Shown: positions 10,362 to 23,392, counted from the stretch's first letter. The stretch: 64,000 nucleotides of DNA from Hyposmocoma kahamanoa (GCF_003589595.1 NW_020653726.1:11093873-11157872); one strand, 5' to 3'. Translations and numbers: made by a program. Notes: generated by a model not told the origin, from the letters alone.

Positions 10362-11307
10362 GAAAGAATGATTGGAACTATATAATAAGCCAGTCGTTAC
10401 TTTTACTCCACACCAAAAAGAACTAAATTATTTTTTATTTCTGAAACACAAGAACGACAGCTGTCCGGAGTGTCATCATATATCAACAGTTTGTTTTGTC
10501 CGTATGGAGAAATATAAACTTTATATTTTTCTCGAAATGTAGGAAAAATGCCATATGCATTTACGGTGTAGTTCCAATCAATTTCTACCAAAATATCCAT
10601 CTGCAGGTACGCTTTGTGAGGACCTATAGGCAAAATTTCGGTATTGTTTATGTATCTGCTAAAACAAGACACATTTTCTCCTTAACTATCCAGTTATAGT
10701 TGTCACACTGAATAAAATACACAAATTTGTAATTGTTTCATTGGAAATTTGTTTATTTTGTTAAAAAAATATATATAAAATATACAGAAATTATTTGCCT
10801 CTTAGCTCGCATTATTTTTTTTTTCGTGAGGACTAAAACATTGACCTTGTATCATTGTATGTCTTTGATTTCAATACCGCGTAACTTACGTTATAGTTTC
10901 CATTTCGGTCAGTTCGCGGCCAAATCAAAGTCGGGAAAGTGTCGTGGCAACCAAATTAGCATAATTTACGGGAATCTATTGTTATCAGTGCGTAGACGAC
11001 ATAAATTAATACTTACTGTGCAAAATTAAACTCGCAGCCATTGAAATAACAAAGAAATAACGTTAAAATCCTCTCCTGTAAAATTTGGTTTTGTGTGGAG
11101 ACGCGTCTTTTACCAATGCTACTACTTACGCTGCTTTCCACTATCCTCGGCGTATTGTTTTCATTACGCGTAGCCTTTGTTTAATTAGATTGCGCGTTTA
11201 TTTTTACCTTATGTCAACTCCTTTATCTCGATTGATAACTAATATAATTGCCTAAATAAACAAAGATAAAGATAGATATTTCATTATATAACAATCTAAT
11301 ACAAGTA
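10362..11307. other. No recognisable feature
   Basis: Contains open frames up to about 98 codons on either strand, but they are AT-biased and match nothing known. Treated as non-coding. Confidence 0.4.
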
Positions 11308-11508
11308 ACGCACACAATCAATATAGACCCGCACTAGGGAAACCCTATGTCGCGGTTGCCATGGACACACACATAGACAACCACAAATTACACTCAAACT
11401 CACGAGAGAAATAAATGTTGACCATACAAATATTTCACCCGGCCAAGGAATCGAACCTGAGACCTCTACGTGGCAGTAAGGCATGGTAACCGTTCGGCCA
11501 CAGAAGCT
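11308..11508 (-). mobile_element. SINE family 1, minus copy
   Basis: On the minus strand the head reads GTGGCCGAACGGTTACCATG and the B-box AGGTTCGATTCC. The body and the conserved 3' end (CCCTAGTGCGGG) follow. The usual ATT tail is absent or degraded. Confidence 0.8.
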
Positions 11509-14500
11509 AAGCTATGATAATATTCTTCATACAATCTTCTTCTTTTCTCAAATCTTAGAATATAATAGTGTAGTTGAGTATTGTATTATTTGTGCCTAAT
11601 TAGTTTAGGTTATAATAATAATAATAAATTTATTCTCCACATATTTTGGTGCAGAAACAGATCTTATTTGTGTAAAGTGTATAAGTAACACAATTTGTAG
11701 AAGACTGGAATCTAAACTAGATCAAGAGATCTCTGTCAAAGGCCAGGGCCAGGTTTCCCAACTTAAACTTAATGCCGTTTTTTACACCAAACAGAGTAAT
11801 GAACAATTTTTAACTACACTATAAATAAAAATAATTAAGGGAGTAAGGGTCAATGTATGTATATATATTATAGTGACAAACTAATTTCTTTTTCAATTCA
11901 AATGTGTTGTTATTTTCAGTATTACATTTTTATTCAATACGTTATACAGCCTACCAGCATTAAAATAGAGAAATCTTTGCGCGAAGGATGTTCTAACCGA
12001 CTGCGATCTACATATTCATGATACCTTCTATTTTATTTTTTGCTTATGGTAACGGAAGAGGGATTTAGCATGTTGAGAGAGTATATAGTATTCAGAGTAT
12101 AAAACTGCCTGACCGTAAGTACTACTGCTTCTACATACAGTTTTGATGTCTCAAACAGTTTTGACTCAACTAAGTAAATGAGTACCTGTAAATAATGTAT
12201 TCCATGTTTTTTTTTTAATTGAATAGTATTCTTTACGCGTAGCACTATTCTATTATAATAATTTTAGATAGTTAAACACAGAATACCTAGTAATATAAAA
12301 AAGCCGCCTATCTGTATGTCTGTGTGTGTCTGTTGTGTTTGTTTTGTATTGCGTGTGCTGTCTCCCTGTGCCTGTTTTGTCTATTTATGTTGTGCCTCCC
12401 TGTACTTTTAAAATTTAATATAGAATTGACACATATTTAGCCATAATCATACCTGATGTAAAGATGTTATCTAAAAATTCATATTCGCTGTTGCCTTGAA
12501 TAACCCCAGTACTTTTGCGGAAAATACAGATAGTAATGTCATAGTATAATGAGACAAGCATGGTAACTCCATACAAACGTATCACGGCTTGTATGTGTGC
12601 ACGTGCGCCACGCACAGTTTACTTACGCACACATTCGTATAATATCGCGGTGCATTCGCGTTGCAAAGCGCGTGTCATGTCGCACACACCATTAATCATA
12701 GAATTGAAGTTCGCCCGGTGTTTGATATATGACATCAAAATAAATAGTAGACGTGTTTGTTGTTGTGTTTGTTCAGCATTTCAGTTCTATTTTATAATCA
12801 TACTCCATAATCAAGATACCAATCAGCGGTGCTGATATAAAAATATCGATACGTATGTACTTACCTACTGCATTTAACAAAGGTTACATCAATATAGTCC
12901 TGAACACCTTAATTTTTTCAAATTATGTTTACAAACTGTAGGCACAATTAAAACAATAATGTGACCAATCATACGCTTCGACTGAAGTATAGGCATTTAT
13001 ACGTCGAACAGACAGGATTTGCCCTACTTGCTCTTATTATAAATATGGTTGTGTATTCCATGCCTTTGCCATGGACAAGAAGAAAGTGGCAGTAAATCGC
13101 TGCGTGCAAATGAGTGGTATATCAATGACGTAAGTTTGGAGTGTTCCGGAATTTCTATAGAGGAATGGTGAGAGTTAACTGAAAAACTTAACTAAAGTTC
13201 CTGAGCACTCTTTGAAATATATTCGATAGAAAGCCGACAACCGACAGGCCCTTTTTTTACGGTGGTAGCGTTTTTGAAGCTTGGATTCCACAAGTCATCA
13301 CCAATAAGATTCTGTACTTTTCGCTCCACCGAGTCCAAGGCTGGAATGGGGCAGAACTGTCCCAAAGGTGACAGCAGCTATTAACCGGCTATATTCTCTT
13401 CCTTTTTCCTTTTATTAATTTGTTTAGGGTATGAACAATTTTTCACTACATAGAAATATAGAAATTTTGATATTATAGTGGAAAAGTTATATATCAAGTG
13501 CGTTTAAAAGTTTTGTTTTTTTATTTAAACATTAAATTTTTAAAACAAATTGAATAGAAATACATTTAATTGTGTCCCACTATTGGACAAAATTCTCTCT
13601 CTTGGACTTTCAATTTTACTAACCTGCTACGAAAAATGTTTATTTATATTAGAAAATATCTTCCTACTTTTAGGGCGTTTAAAAAGAGCATAATTAGAAC
13701 CTTATGTCCGAAATACTTATAACAATCTAAGTGACAATGGTTTCTGCGTTCAAATTCATCTCTCTTTATTGTAAGTAGCACTTAATTCTCCGTAAAAGAT
13801 TTTTTTTTTAATTCCGTAGATACACAATAACTACATCGTTACTTTATGTTATAGAGTATACGTACGAAATATAGTTTACGATATTTATCAACGCTCCATC
13901 TCAAATGTGTATTACTCAAATTTACCAACTACTTGTTACTTGTGTGAGAATTTCTTAGAAGTTACATAAAAGCATTAGTGGATATTCAATTCCAGTCTAA
14001 ACACAAAACATGTAGTGAACGAACGAAATTAATTGCTTTTGCATTAAAATTTGTTTTAATAAAATTAAAGTTCACTAAAAAGTAATTTAAATTCAACTTT
14101 GACACCAGTGCCTGTTTCATTTCAAACTTATGATTCTGTACTACATACACGGAGCTGTGGTTCGCATGGTAGTTTATGTTCATGGTTGTTATCGTAAATA
14201 ACTGATTTGATGCGCGTATTTCTCCAGTGCGGCTTTAAATAAACACATTGAAAATTGTTTTGGAGAGGGGAAGACGTCCCGGATATGCGAGGCGAACACA
14301 TGTTAGCTTTTTATGTCGCCCTTCGTCGAGCACATGGCGAGAGGACGCGTCGCAAAAAACGCGTAAAGCACCACTCAATGCCTGCGTTTAGCCACTTCAC
14401 CCTATTGATTGTTTACAAGGGTACCTTTACCTTGTATAGAAGATAAATTGTAAGGATTAAACGGTATATAACTGGACCAAAACTTTACATTAATGTCTGA

Positions 14501-16894
14501 CTGTGATGATTCTCTTAGATTACTAGCAGTAATATTTTATACACCACATACGACTTCAATAGTTCACGGCCAAAGCCTTAACAATTATCAGAAATTGGTA
14601 CGATAGTTAGGTTTGATAAAGTACTAATTCCTTTGAATAATACACCATCGTTAGTTTAATTATCTTCGTGATAGGATACTACATACTCGTAACTACATTT
14701 ACTTAAACGAACGAATATCCCCTCTATAGGGAATAATTTAATGACATAAATGGCGTATGACATAAATTATGCAAGCTACCTAATACTGTTTAAATTCGAT
14801 CTTAATGATTGTGCGATTAATATATTATACTTATGTACGTGCATGATGAATGAGTTACAAGTTTGAAGCAAATGAATAACTGCATGGTATTATTATTTAA
14901 ATTAAAAACCAAAATTCTGCCGCCGCCGTTAGTTGAAAGAGCACATCTGATTTTTTTTCATTGTATACTGCAGCGATCGCTAAAAAAAAATTAACTATTT
15001 TTATTTTTTCCTAGGTGGATAAAGTATGAAGTTACCACAAGAGAAAAGTAAATATTTTTTTAATTTTAATTCATTAAACATTATTTTCTGGATCTATTCT
15101 ATTTTGTTTTGAGTTTTGTCACAAGTGCCCTTTCAAATAACGGCGGCAGAATTGGTATTGTCATGCGTCAAACGAAATTGGGTGATAAATAAGTTAGTTT
15201 GATCATCAAATCTATTAATCAATAACACAGGTTACACAAGTGACCTGTGACATGACGGGTTGTATGGACTGAACATAACATTTAAAATACTAGTAGGACT
15301 ATCGCGTAATACTTAATGGTATGCTACCACGAACTTATAAATCCATTTGATGAAATAGTATAAAAGGTCATTCATACATATTACATATAAATGCTTTTAT
15401 AATTGGTTTTTTTTATCATAAAGTTATGTCAATTTCCTATTAGTATAGACTTGTCTAGAAATGTCGTTATAGACTGGTTAGCCTTGTGTCTTAAAGCAAT
15501 TTTAATTATAAAAGCAAGTGATTCATTAGTAGTCCCCAATTTAGAATGAGCCGTCTCGTGGACACAGGAAATTAGCCTTTTGCGTGTACGTGTCATGTTT
15601 CAATCATTGTCTTATGTTATTATTTCAAACCCGCTGCGTTGATTCATAATGTTTAACACTACACAAAGAGCACTATAAAACGTTTCAATATGTCAGTTTA
15701 ATGAAGTTTAGTTTTGAAATTGGCCGTCATGACAAATGTTGACCAAAATGAGATCCAAGATATTCAAAAGTCTTAATTAAAAAGTTTTATTGCCAAGTAA
15801 GGAGGTCACAAGTCAAGACAGTAAAATTTAATCCATCAAGAGAATTCTTAATGCTAAATAAATTGGTTGCAAGGACGAAACCCTTCGCCCTTTGGCCGAC
15901 AATTGGACGCTCACCGAGTCATTATAATCATAGTTAATTTATGCGAGTCATAATATTACATGCGAAGAATTGAAATACATATCCGGAAAAGTACGCTAAA
16001 GTTGACTGAGATGACGGAATATTGAAGATGACCATCGTACGTTAAACTCATAAACTTTGGCGATGTGATTATACGCGACTATGATAATTGCTGTAAGAAA
16101 TATGGATATAAGTATAAAATCATCCTTGCTCATACCGGACATGCCTTTTATTTTCCACCACGTTACGTTCACAGATATCGTGATTCAATATTGCGAAAGA
16201 AAGAAAGTGGCACAAAGTGCAGAGGATTCTGTGAAGGCGAGGTTATTAACACCTCGCCGTTAGCGATAACATCCTATTGTCTGGGGCCTTTTACAGCACA
16301 TCTGGGAAGATCAACATGTGGTCCGCAAACATCGCTGATGACGCCGTCTTTAATGTGTTGGTAAATATCGTCAGAACATTTTATTGTTCGTATTGGGAGA
16401 TTATTCATGAGAAGAGAAGCTTTGCGTTTTATTTTTTCTTTTAACAAATGGGAAATCGTCAATAGTTATAAAGTGAACCAAATCCGAACGACAAAGATGC
16501 GTTTCTGAGGTTCTTGATATTTGTATTACACTGCAATCCATGCAGTTAACAGTATTTTAAAAATGCACCTACCTGCTCCGGATCGTTATTTGAAACCACA
16601 TAATAATAAGAAAGGAAACTGAATTAACTGCTCGACAGCCACCTGGAATTTGAACCATTTACCTGAATTTTCAATAGCACTCGGGGGTTATTGTCTTGAC
16701 AGAACTCGGCTTATTTTAAATTCGCGTCTGCGGGAATTGAATTAAATTGGTTTTCTCAAATACTTATTGCACCAAGCAGCCTTCAAAGCTCGTTAAAACG
16801 ATGGAAAAAATACATAAATATTTTAAAATGTGTGCCTGAGGTGTTATGAATTTAAAATTATCGATATACTTAAATTTTTATTGAATTGATATGA
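11509..16894. other. Long gene-free stretch
   Basis: More than 5 kb of AT-rich sequence without a recognised exon or repeat copy. An ATAATAATAATAA run lies near 11612. GC-richer spots occur at 12580-12680 (CpG-containing, near GTGCACGTGCGCC) and 14250-14400. Bases 16218-16258 hold an 8-bp hairpin (GGCGAGGT and complement). Intronic or intergenic status cannot be decided. Confidence 0.45.
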
Positions 16895-17195
16895 ATTTTT
16901 TTTTGTGAAATTACTCCACTAGTTATAATTATCAATACAAAGATTGAACTCAGAAAAAATTCCTTCGATCCGGCCGGATTCGAACCGACGTCTTCTAGCA
17001 TATCGTGCCAGACGGCATACCAACTAAGCGGCTAAAAATTTGAAAAAACCGAATACAAAGACACGACAACAAGGATTCGTGAGGTCCGCTGGTTCGTTCC
17101 GTTGCTTAATTGGTGTAGCGTCTGCCACGGTATGCCAGAAGACATAGAAGATCGAAGGAATTTTGTCTGAGTGTTCGATCTTTGTGTTAATAATT
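16895..17195. mobile_element. Inverted tRNA-like dimer element
   Basis: The left and right ends are inverted copies: the left has AATTATCAATACAAAGAT then CCTTCGATC, the right has GATCGAAGG then ATCTTTGTG and AATAATTAT. Each half contains a tRNA-like unit, minus-oriented on the left (GCTTAGTTGGTATGCC, GGTTCGAATCC) and plus-oriented on the right (GCTTAATTGGTGTAGCG). The result looks like two SINEs placed head to head, or a foldback element built from one. A second copy is at 51078. Confidence 0.7.
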
Positions 17196-17210
17196 ATTTC
17201 AATATATTTT

Positions 17211-17390
17211 AACTGCCTCCGTGGCCGAACGGTTACAATGCCGGACTGCCATGCAGGCCGGGAGAAATATGTGTATGGCCTACATTTATTTCTCTCGTGA
17301 GTTTGGGTGTAATTTGTGGTTGTCTATGTGTGTTTCCGTGGCACTCGCGACACAGGGTTTCCCTAGTGCGGGGCTATGTTGAGTGTGTGC

Positions 17391-17423
<33 letters not shown>
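17211..17423 (+). mobile_element. SINE family 1, plus copy with long ATT tail
   Basis: Head AACTGCCTCCGTGGCCGAAC, body with TACATTTATTTCTCTCGTGA, 3' end CCCTAGTGCGGGGCTATG, and an (ATT)n tail from about 17391 to 17423. The B-box region is partly deleted (the sequence passes from CATGCAGG to CCGGGAG). Confidence 0.85.
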
Positions 17424-17557
17424 TATACTTATTTATGTATATACTAGTCCTGCAAAAATAGCACTGAAGTTGGCATCGGCAGTGTTAATAAATAATAAAT
17501 ACATATATCGATAGTGAGTAGAATTTTATTACCTACAAAATGATTGGTTTTCAAAGT

Positions 17558-17810
17558 ATACTTACGATTCAATTGATGATAATTGGTGTGCAAGAGCTTT
17601 TCCTTATTTATATGATAAGTACGCCGGTACTTATCATATAAATAAGGAAAAGCTTGGTGCCCGGTTCAGATTTTGAGAAAGTGACTCATTAGTTGAATGT
17701 GGAATTTTGTAATGTGTTAAACGAGTTATATGTTGTTTTAAAAAATATATGTATCGGAGCATACTTACGACGAGTGTGTATACTTACGAATACTTAGGAT
17801 ATACTAACGA
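17558..17810 (+). repeat. Scattered 10-base motif ATACTWACGA
   Basis: Exact copies occur at 17558-17567, 17761-17770, 17780-17789 and 17801-17810, with a one-base variant between the last two. The clustering around the palindrome at 17595 suggests subterminal repeats of a DNA element, but no element boundary was found. Confidence 0.5.
17595..17654. repeat. Perfect 28-bp palindrome with 4-base spacer
   Basis: Bases 17595-17622 and 17627-17654 are exact reverse complements around the spacer GCCG. The outer end reads AGCTTTTCCTTATTTATATG. Confidence 0.95.
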
Positions 17811-17852
17811 TTGCCGTAGAAAGAATCACTAAAAGCCGTTTTGGGGTGGCAG

Positions 17853-17985
17853 TGTGAAGTTGACCACCCCAAAAAGTATTTTTTGTCGATCTTTTTTTTA
17901 CGTCGAGAGTTAACGTATACAACGATATACTAACAACCTGTATAGACAATTTCGGGATCCCGTTTAGGGGGTGGTCAACTTCACA
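17853..17985. mobile_element. Small inverted-repeat element, about 133 bp
   Basis: Ends are 18-bp perfect inverted repeats (TGTGAAGTTGACCACCCC and complement, 17853-17870 and 17968-17985). No coding content. No target duplication is clear. Confidence 0.6.
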
Positions 17986-18480
17986 GGAGTATCAATATTA
18001 ATATGATACAAAGTAAGTCACAAATTGCTTTCATATACCAATCGGTAGTTTATTGGTAATGTTGATAGCAAGAATGGAATCCTGCTTTTATATACTTGAC
18101 ATGTCATGTAACAAGATTGTAAAAGCTTTGAGAATTGTTGCCATGTATACAACACCTACTTTTGAAATAACATACTTAAGGGTCATTTGAATGAGGTTTG
18201 GGGATTGCTTAAATGAGGCCGTCCCAAAGTTTCCTTGTTAACAATTTGAAAATTTTAGGAATTGCGTGTTGTGTTGTTCACAATTTCGGCACAAAATTAA
18301 CGAAATTGTTTTGCTGGTTACAAATTATACTACGAAATTGTCTATTTCGTTAATCACTGGTTTAGTTCTTTATAAATGCAAGTCACACATAGACCTGAGT
18401 ACAGGATAAATTATAGTTATCCCCTGTGTTATGAGTACCACGGTAGAGGAATTCATCGGGGCTTTGTTGCCCAAATTAGG

Positions 18481-18540
18481 ACAGCCAGGAATTGAACCCG
18501 AGACCTCACCCATAGCCAATAGCCAGATACCCGGCCGTCA
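18481..18540 (-). repeat. tRNA-derived SINE remnant
   Basis: The minus strand has GGTCTCGGGTTCAATTCCTG, a complete B-box, preceded by CGGCCGGGTATCTGGC. No cloverleaf could be folded by eye, so this is a tRNA-derived repeat rather than a tRNA gene. Confidence 0.45.
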
Positions 18541-19307
18541 AAATGTAATGTAAAACAGATGGTCACATACATCATAGTTAGAAATGAAGATTTAAACCTT
18601 GTAGATAGTTATATTTTTAGGTATAACTTTAGACGATATATTGCAATGAGACCAAAAAATAACTACCTGTGTTGCCCAAACGGTTCAGTTCTGTACTGTA
18701 TGCGATTAAAAAAATATGAAAACTTTCAAACGTAGGAACATCACAATGGTTTACTTTTAGCATCTGTCACACTTTGATGATGTACGGCAAATTGCTTTGG
18801 AGTAATTCCGTCGATTTTAGTAGAATCTTTGTTCTGCAGAAACGTGCTATTGGGGCATTTTTGCAAACTGGGCTTGAGAGTGTCTGAGTGATAAGTTTAG
18901 AGAAATTAATTTTCTTACACTTGCATCACAGTAAATTTATAAAAACATAATTTATGTTAAGACGAATAGGGTCTTTCCTAATAAATACCTTTCTAATATA
19001 TCTTTCTAATATTGTCTTTCCTAATATATCAATCAATGTTCATTGACAGTTCTTGACAGTCGTCTTCACAAAATCACAAATACGCTTCTACGAGTATAGT
19101 AAGATTCAAAATTCACCATTTGTTTAAAACTGTCCTGAATCAAATACTTTATACAAAAGGTTTTACTTATTGAGATTATAAAATTCCATCCTAGTCATTC
19201 GTTTAGTTCTTTTAGGGATTTTTATCTATGTGGTATTTGATATAAACGTTAAATGATAAACGGGAACGAATGTCTATTTACAAAGGGAGACCTGGAGTTT
19301 CTCACTC

Positions 19308-19400
19308 ATGCTTCTCAGGGGAATCACCGTTACAAATGAGTAGTGCTTGTTTATTTTGACGATTTCAAGCGAGATTTGCTTCCTTGTGAAATAAAGATAT
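19308..19400 (+). repeat. LINE 3'-UTR-like repeat, copy 1
   Basis: Shares TTACAAATGAGTAGT and a downstream GAAATAAAGAT with copies at 20295, 36965 and 61728. The shared AATAAA-bearing end suggests the 3' terminus of a LINE family. Confidence 0.5.
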
Positions 19401-20294
19401 TCTGAATTTAAAGCACACTTTTAACATAACAAAAAAGTTTGGACTTAAATCGCCACTTTATGTTTTGTGGCACGCTTAGTTCTAAGTATAACAAAATCTC
19501 ATATAAAGTTGTAAGCTGTCTCAGACGTGTCTCTGGAGAACATACTTTTATGTTTACTCGTAAACTTGTAGTTAGTTTTTGTGATAACGTTCTGTAAATA
19601 CAGTTCACTTAAAACTTTCATACTTAGTGATAAAATACGTTTACTCAGAAAAGAAAACAACAAACACTTTTCAAATTTATTGCGAAAATCCATTCACTTT
19701 AACAGGGTTCTTCAATGTACACATGTCAATATTTTAGCAGTCCCTTTAAAGAAGACAGGTGAACGAGCTTTGCACACGTATCTATCTATGCGATCCTGCC
19801 TTGGATACTATCTTATGTGATTTAACGAAAATACACCTGTAACACTGAGTAACACTTTAACGGAACAATCGGAGCGCGCTTCCTGAAAATGAAGTTTCAT
19901 TCTAACTAGAAACATATCTAAAGTCGTGAAAATGAAAAAAAAAAAAAATTAAAAATGAAAAAGTTTATTTCGTTTTTCTAAGTTGTTTTTACACAAGGTT
20001 GGGACTTCATAGTAGGTGTCATCCACCTGTGACAGGAAGTCCCGCTCTTCCGTTATGTTTTAATGTATGAAACAAACTATTAATTTCTAAGTTACAAAAG
20101 CTAAATTAATTATACTAATTATACAAGTTAACAAAGATGATGCGCTATGGTAAACTTTATGAATCTAAATAGAAAAATGTTGTAAATGATAAAAGTAAAC
20201 TAAACTTAAATTTAAACTTAAATAAATTACAATAATTGTTGTAAATGACGAATGTTTATTTACCAATATCTTCAACTTATTGTACGTTCCTCTC

Positions 20295-20360
20295 AGAAGA
20301 ACCTGCCTTACGAATGAGTAGTAGAGTTTAGTGAATATAATGAATTGTAATTTGCTTACC
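20295..20360 (+). repeat. LINE 3'-UTR-like repeat, copy 2
   Basis: CTCTCAGAAGAACCTGCCTT and ACGAATGAGTAGTAGAG match the copy at 36965; the tail is degraded. Confidence 0.5.
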
Positions 20361-20899
20361 TTTGATAAGATTATTTATTTATTTAATATTGTTACAGGCT
20401 AGGTATTTTGTAGGTGTAGAAACCATATAGAGGAGACAAAGTATAGAATCGCACAATTTAATAAATATACAACCAGCATTAACTAAAAAATAAGTAAACA
20501 TTGTGTTTTTTTTCCTGAGAGTATTGTGTGTGAATACGTTAAGTAGTGATTATGTTCTCCGTTTCTTCAAAATTAAGTGTCAACAGCCAATTTGTCAACG
20601 CTTTTTTACAATTATACAAGTTTAAATAGTAAATGTTTCTTTTTAGGTTAGCAATGTTATATAAATGTGCCGATTTTACTAAAAACCACTAAATTGGTAA
20701 AGTTCGTTAGTAGGGAACCTGTGTGGTTCGGAGTACATGACCTTAAGGATACATCGCTGCCCTCTCTCCACTTCTAAAAATTTGGTTTTATTTGCGCCGC
20801 CCCTAACGACAATAGAATAACTCATTATTGATTGTGCCAATATAATGTACAATTGGTCAAGTAATGCTTGTCTGCAATGTAACTTAGTGTTTTAAATAG

Positions 20900-22066
20900 T
20901 CAAATCAGTTTCATAATTCTACCATTTACATATTCAATATGTGAATGCCATGAAAGGCGCTGATCAAGCATGACTCCAAGATACTTGGTAGAAGCAACCC
21001 TCTGTATTTCCATACAATTACACCGTGGTCTACCTATATTGTTACAAGTATGTATTTTAAGTATAAGATCTTTTTGTGGTTGAGTACTAGTGTATTTAGT
21101 AAAACACATATACTTAGTTTTGGCAATGTTAAATGTCAGAAGGTTAGGTTTTAGCCACTCAGATACCCTGCGAAAACCCAGTTTAGTACTTTCGAACACC
21201 GATTCCCAAGTTGAACCCTCAAATACAATGACTGTGTCATCGGCATAAGATAAAATGTATCCACGTTCAACAGTAAGGTTCGTCAAACCGTTTATGTATG
21301 TGAGAAAGAGCTTTGGGCCGAGGACACTTCCTTGGGGCACCCCGTAAGTAATATCTGTCTCCTCACTCACGTATTTTCCAAGTCTCACTTGTTGAGTTCG
21401 ACCATGTAAGTAGTCATTTAGCAACTTGAGGGGCTGTCCTCTTATTCCTATTCGTTCTAATTTGTGTACAAGAATGGGGAGAGAGACGGTGTCAAATGCC
21501 TTTTTCAAATCTAGAAATATTGCGAAACATTTTTTACCCTTGTCCACGTAGTTAGTAATTGTGGTTGTAAGCTTTAGAATGGCGTCCTCAGTAGATCTAT
21601 CCTGGCGAAAGCCATGCTGAGAGTCCGAAAGAATGTTGAATTTATTTAGATAATCTATCAGTCTCTTATTACTTAGTGGTACAGGGAAGACACCTTCAGA
21701 GAATCAGAGATTGATCAAGTGACTAATTACAGGGGACACATCGGCTCTAACCATTTTTAGGTACTTGCCAGGGATGTTGTCATATCCAGGTGCATTGTTT
21801 GATTTCAGGCCCATGATAGTGTTATGTACCTCTTGAAGGTCAGTATCTAGCAAAAATGAGGACAGTACAGGGTCAGCTTGCTCCTCGTAGTGTCCAGTTA
21901 AGGGTGTTGGATTATTTAGGATATCTTCGGCCAGAGTTCTACCAATTCCAGCAAATAACGAATTTACATGATTAACAGAATTGCCTGGGGATTGTTGTGC
22001 GTTTAGCAGCTCGAGGCTATCTGTTTTTGTTGATTTATAATGAGTTATTGATTTATTGTTTTCCAA
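20900..22066 (-). pseudogene. LINE reverse transcriptase
   Basis: The upstream piece (22066-21704) has LKSNNAPGYDNIPGKYLKMV, the conserved start of the polymerase domain. After a frame break, the frame 21547-20900 gives FLDLKKAFDTV, GVPQGSVLGPKLFLTYIN and the catalytic SYADDT, then STKYLGVMLDQRLSWHSHI. The order is that of a non-LTR reverse transcriptase, which copies the element RNA at a nicked chromosomal target. The catalytic aspartates are present. The ORF is split near 21548-21703, where the HGFRQDRS-type segment is still readable in another frame, so the protein is not made intact. Confidence 0.85.
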
Positions 22067-22345
22067 AGTGACCGAGGGTTCTTTTTTTATACAGATAAAA
22101 GTTCTCTTTCATATTTTTTCGTTTCAGTTTCATTATTAAATTGTTACAAATCTACGATATTGCTTAAATGTGACTTTCAGGATCTCGTCGTGTGTATTAG
22201 CTCGAGACTTAAGTTGAAGTTTGTTACGGTTTTTAATGCAGCGAAGGATTCCAGGGGTAATCCACGGCTTAATTGTGCGTTTACTTTTTGGAATGAATTT
22301 AATAACTTTTCTATCCTCAAGATACTGCTTTAGCTTACAAGTTAA

Positions 22346-22985
22346 TTATTCGATAATAAAATAAGGGTCGTCACTAAAAAGGAGAGTTTCAATGTGCTTG
22401 TTCTTAAGACTTTTTATAGCTTCATCATAGTCAAAACTTACAATTTGTTTTGGCCCTGTGCGGGTCAATTTATTATTTGTGAGGGCCAAAAATATGGTGT
22501 TATGGTTTGTAATAGACGTATTGAGGACAGCAGTGTACGCAGATGCTTTGTTGTTATCTGGTTTTAGCATAAAATGATCTAAGCAGTTGGCCTCCCTGGT
22601 AGGCAAGGTGTGACCAGGTAAGATACTGTAGGTAGATAGCATATTAAGATAATGTTGTCTATTTGAGGTTACGTGTAATGGTTCTTGTTCGCGTGGAATG
22701 AGGTTAATGTTGAGGTCGCCCGTAATTATTATATTGTTACAAGATGTGATGGTGTCCAGGTGAGGATTTAGGGAGTTGATAAAAGTAGATGCATTGCTAT
22801 TGAAGGGGGAGCGGTATATTCCAAGTATTATAGTGTTTGATGGTTTTATTTCTATACATGTCGCTTGTTCAATGTTTGTTTCTCCTACTTTGGCATTAAG
22901 GTTGTTTTTATATAAGCTACAACACCATCGTTTTGATTTGAGTTGTTTGAGATTGTTACCGCTGTATAGTTAACTAACTGGGAAA
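22346..22985 (-). pseudogene. LINE endonuclease domain, C-terminal part
   Basis: On the minus strand the frame contains GIYRSP and ITGDLNINL, then REANCLDHFMLK and SITNHNTIFLAL. These are the central and C-terminal motifs of the apurinic-type endonuclease of LINEs (the final SDH motif is TNH here). The N-terminal catalytic motifs lie beyond the truncation. Confidence 0.75.
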
Positions 22986-23392
22986 TAGGTTTGTGAGAAC
23001 GTAAGCGGCATTCAGTTAAAATCAGTTAAAGTCGTGGTTTCTCAAATGCTTTAAACTCTTTAATTTTCTACCAAAAGTCTTAACACCTATCTATAAAGAG
23101 ATTTATACAAATATTGAAAAGCGTAGCTTTGAAAGAGACTTTTAGCTAAACATCTATCACATTTCAATGAACATCAAACTATATAAAAGCTACATAATAT
23201 ACGTCAAATGTATTATTATGTATTTTGTGTATCAACTAAAGGCAAGTGCGGTAATTCATTCAGGATTCACCGGAGTGATTAAAGAGCACGACTTCATGTG
23301 CCTAAATGATCTTGGTTGATCTTAACTGCACAGGAGAGCGGACTCAATGCTCTTGTGAAAGCACTAGGTGCACAGTTCTGTATATCTAAAGT
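22986..23392. other. No recognisable feature
   Basis: AT-rich sequence between the LINE 5' break and the next small element. Confidence 0.45.

Larger units (their letters stand above)
17986..20371. other. No gene; scattered repeat debris
   Basis: Contains the tRNA-like remnant at 18481 and the LINE-tail copies at 19308 and 20295, described separately. Near 19950 an A-run is followed by a sequence resembling a reversed LINE 3' end. No cellular exon was recognised. Confidence 0.45.
20372..22985 (-). mobile_element. CR1/Jockey-type LINE, 5'-truncated and frameshifted
   Basis: Read on the minus strand, it runs from an apurinic-type endonuclease (from about 22985) through a linker to a reverse transcriptase, then a 3' UTR that ends in an AAATAAATAAATAA tail (20372-20385 on the plus strand). 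Frame breaks separate the parts. No ORF1 was seen, so the copy is 5'-truncated within the endonuclease. Confidence 0.85.

Noticed and set aside
10403..11029. Several 70-98-codon frames on both strands
   Set aside because: They overlap each other in different frames, are AT-biased, and match nothing known.
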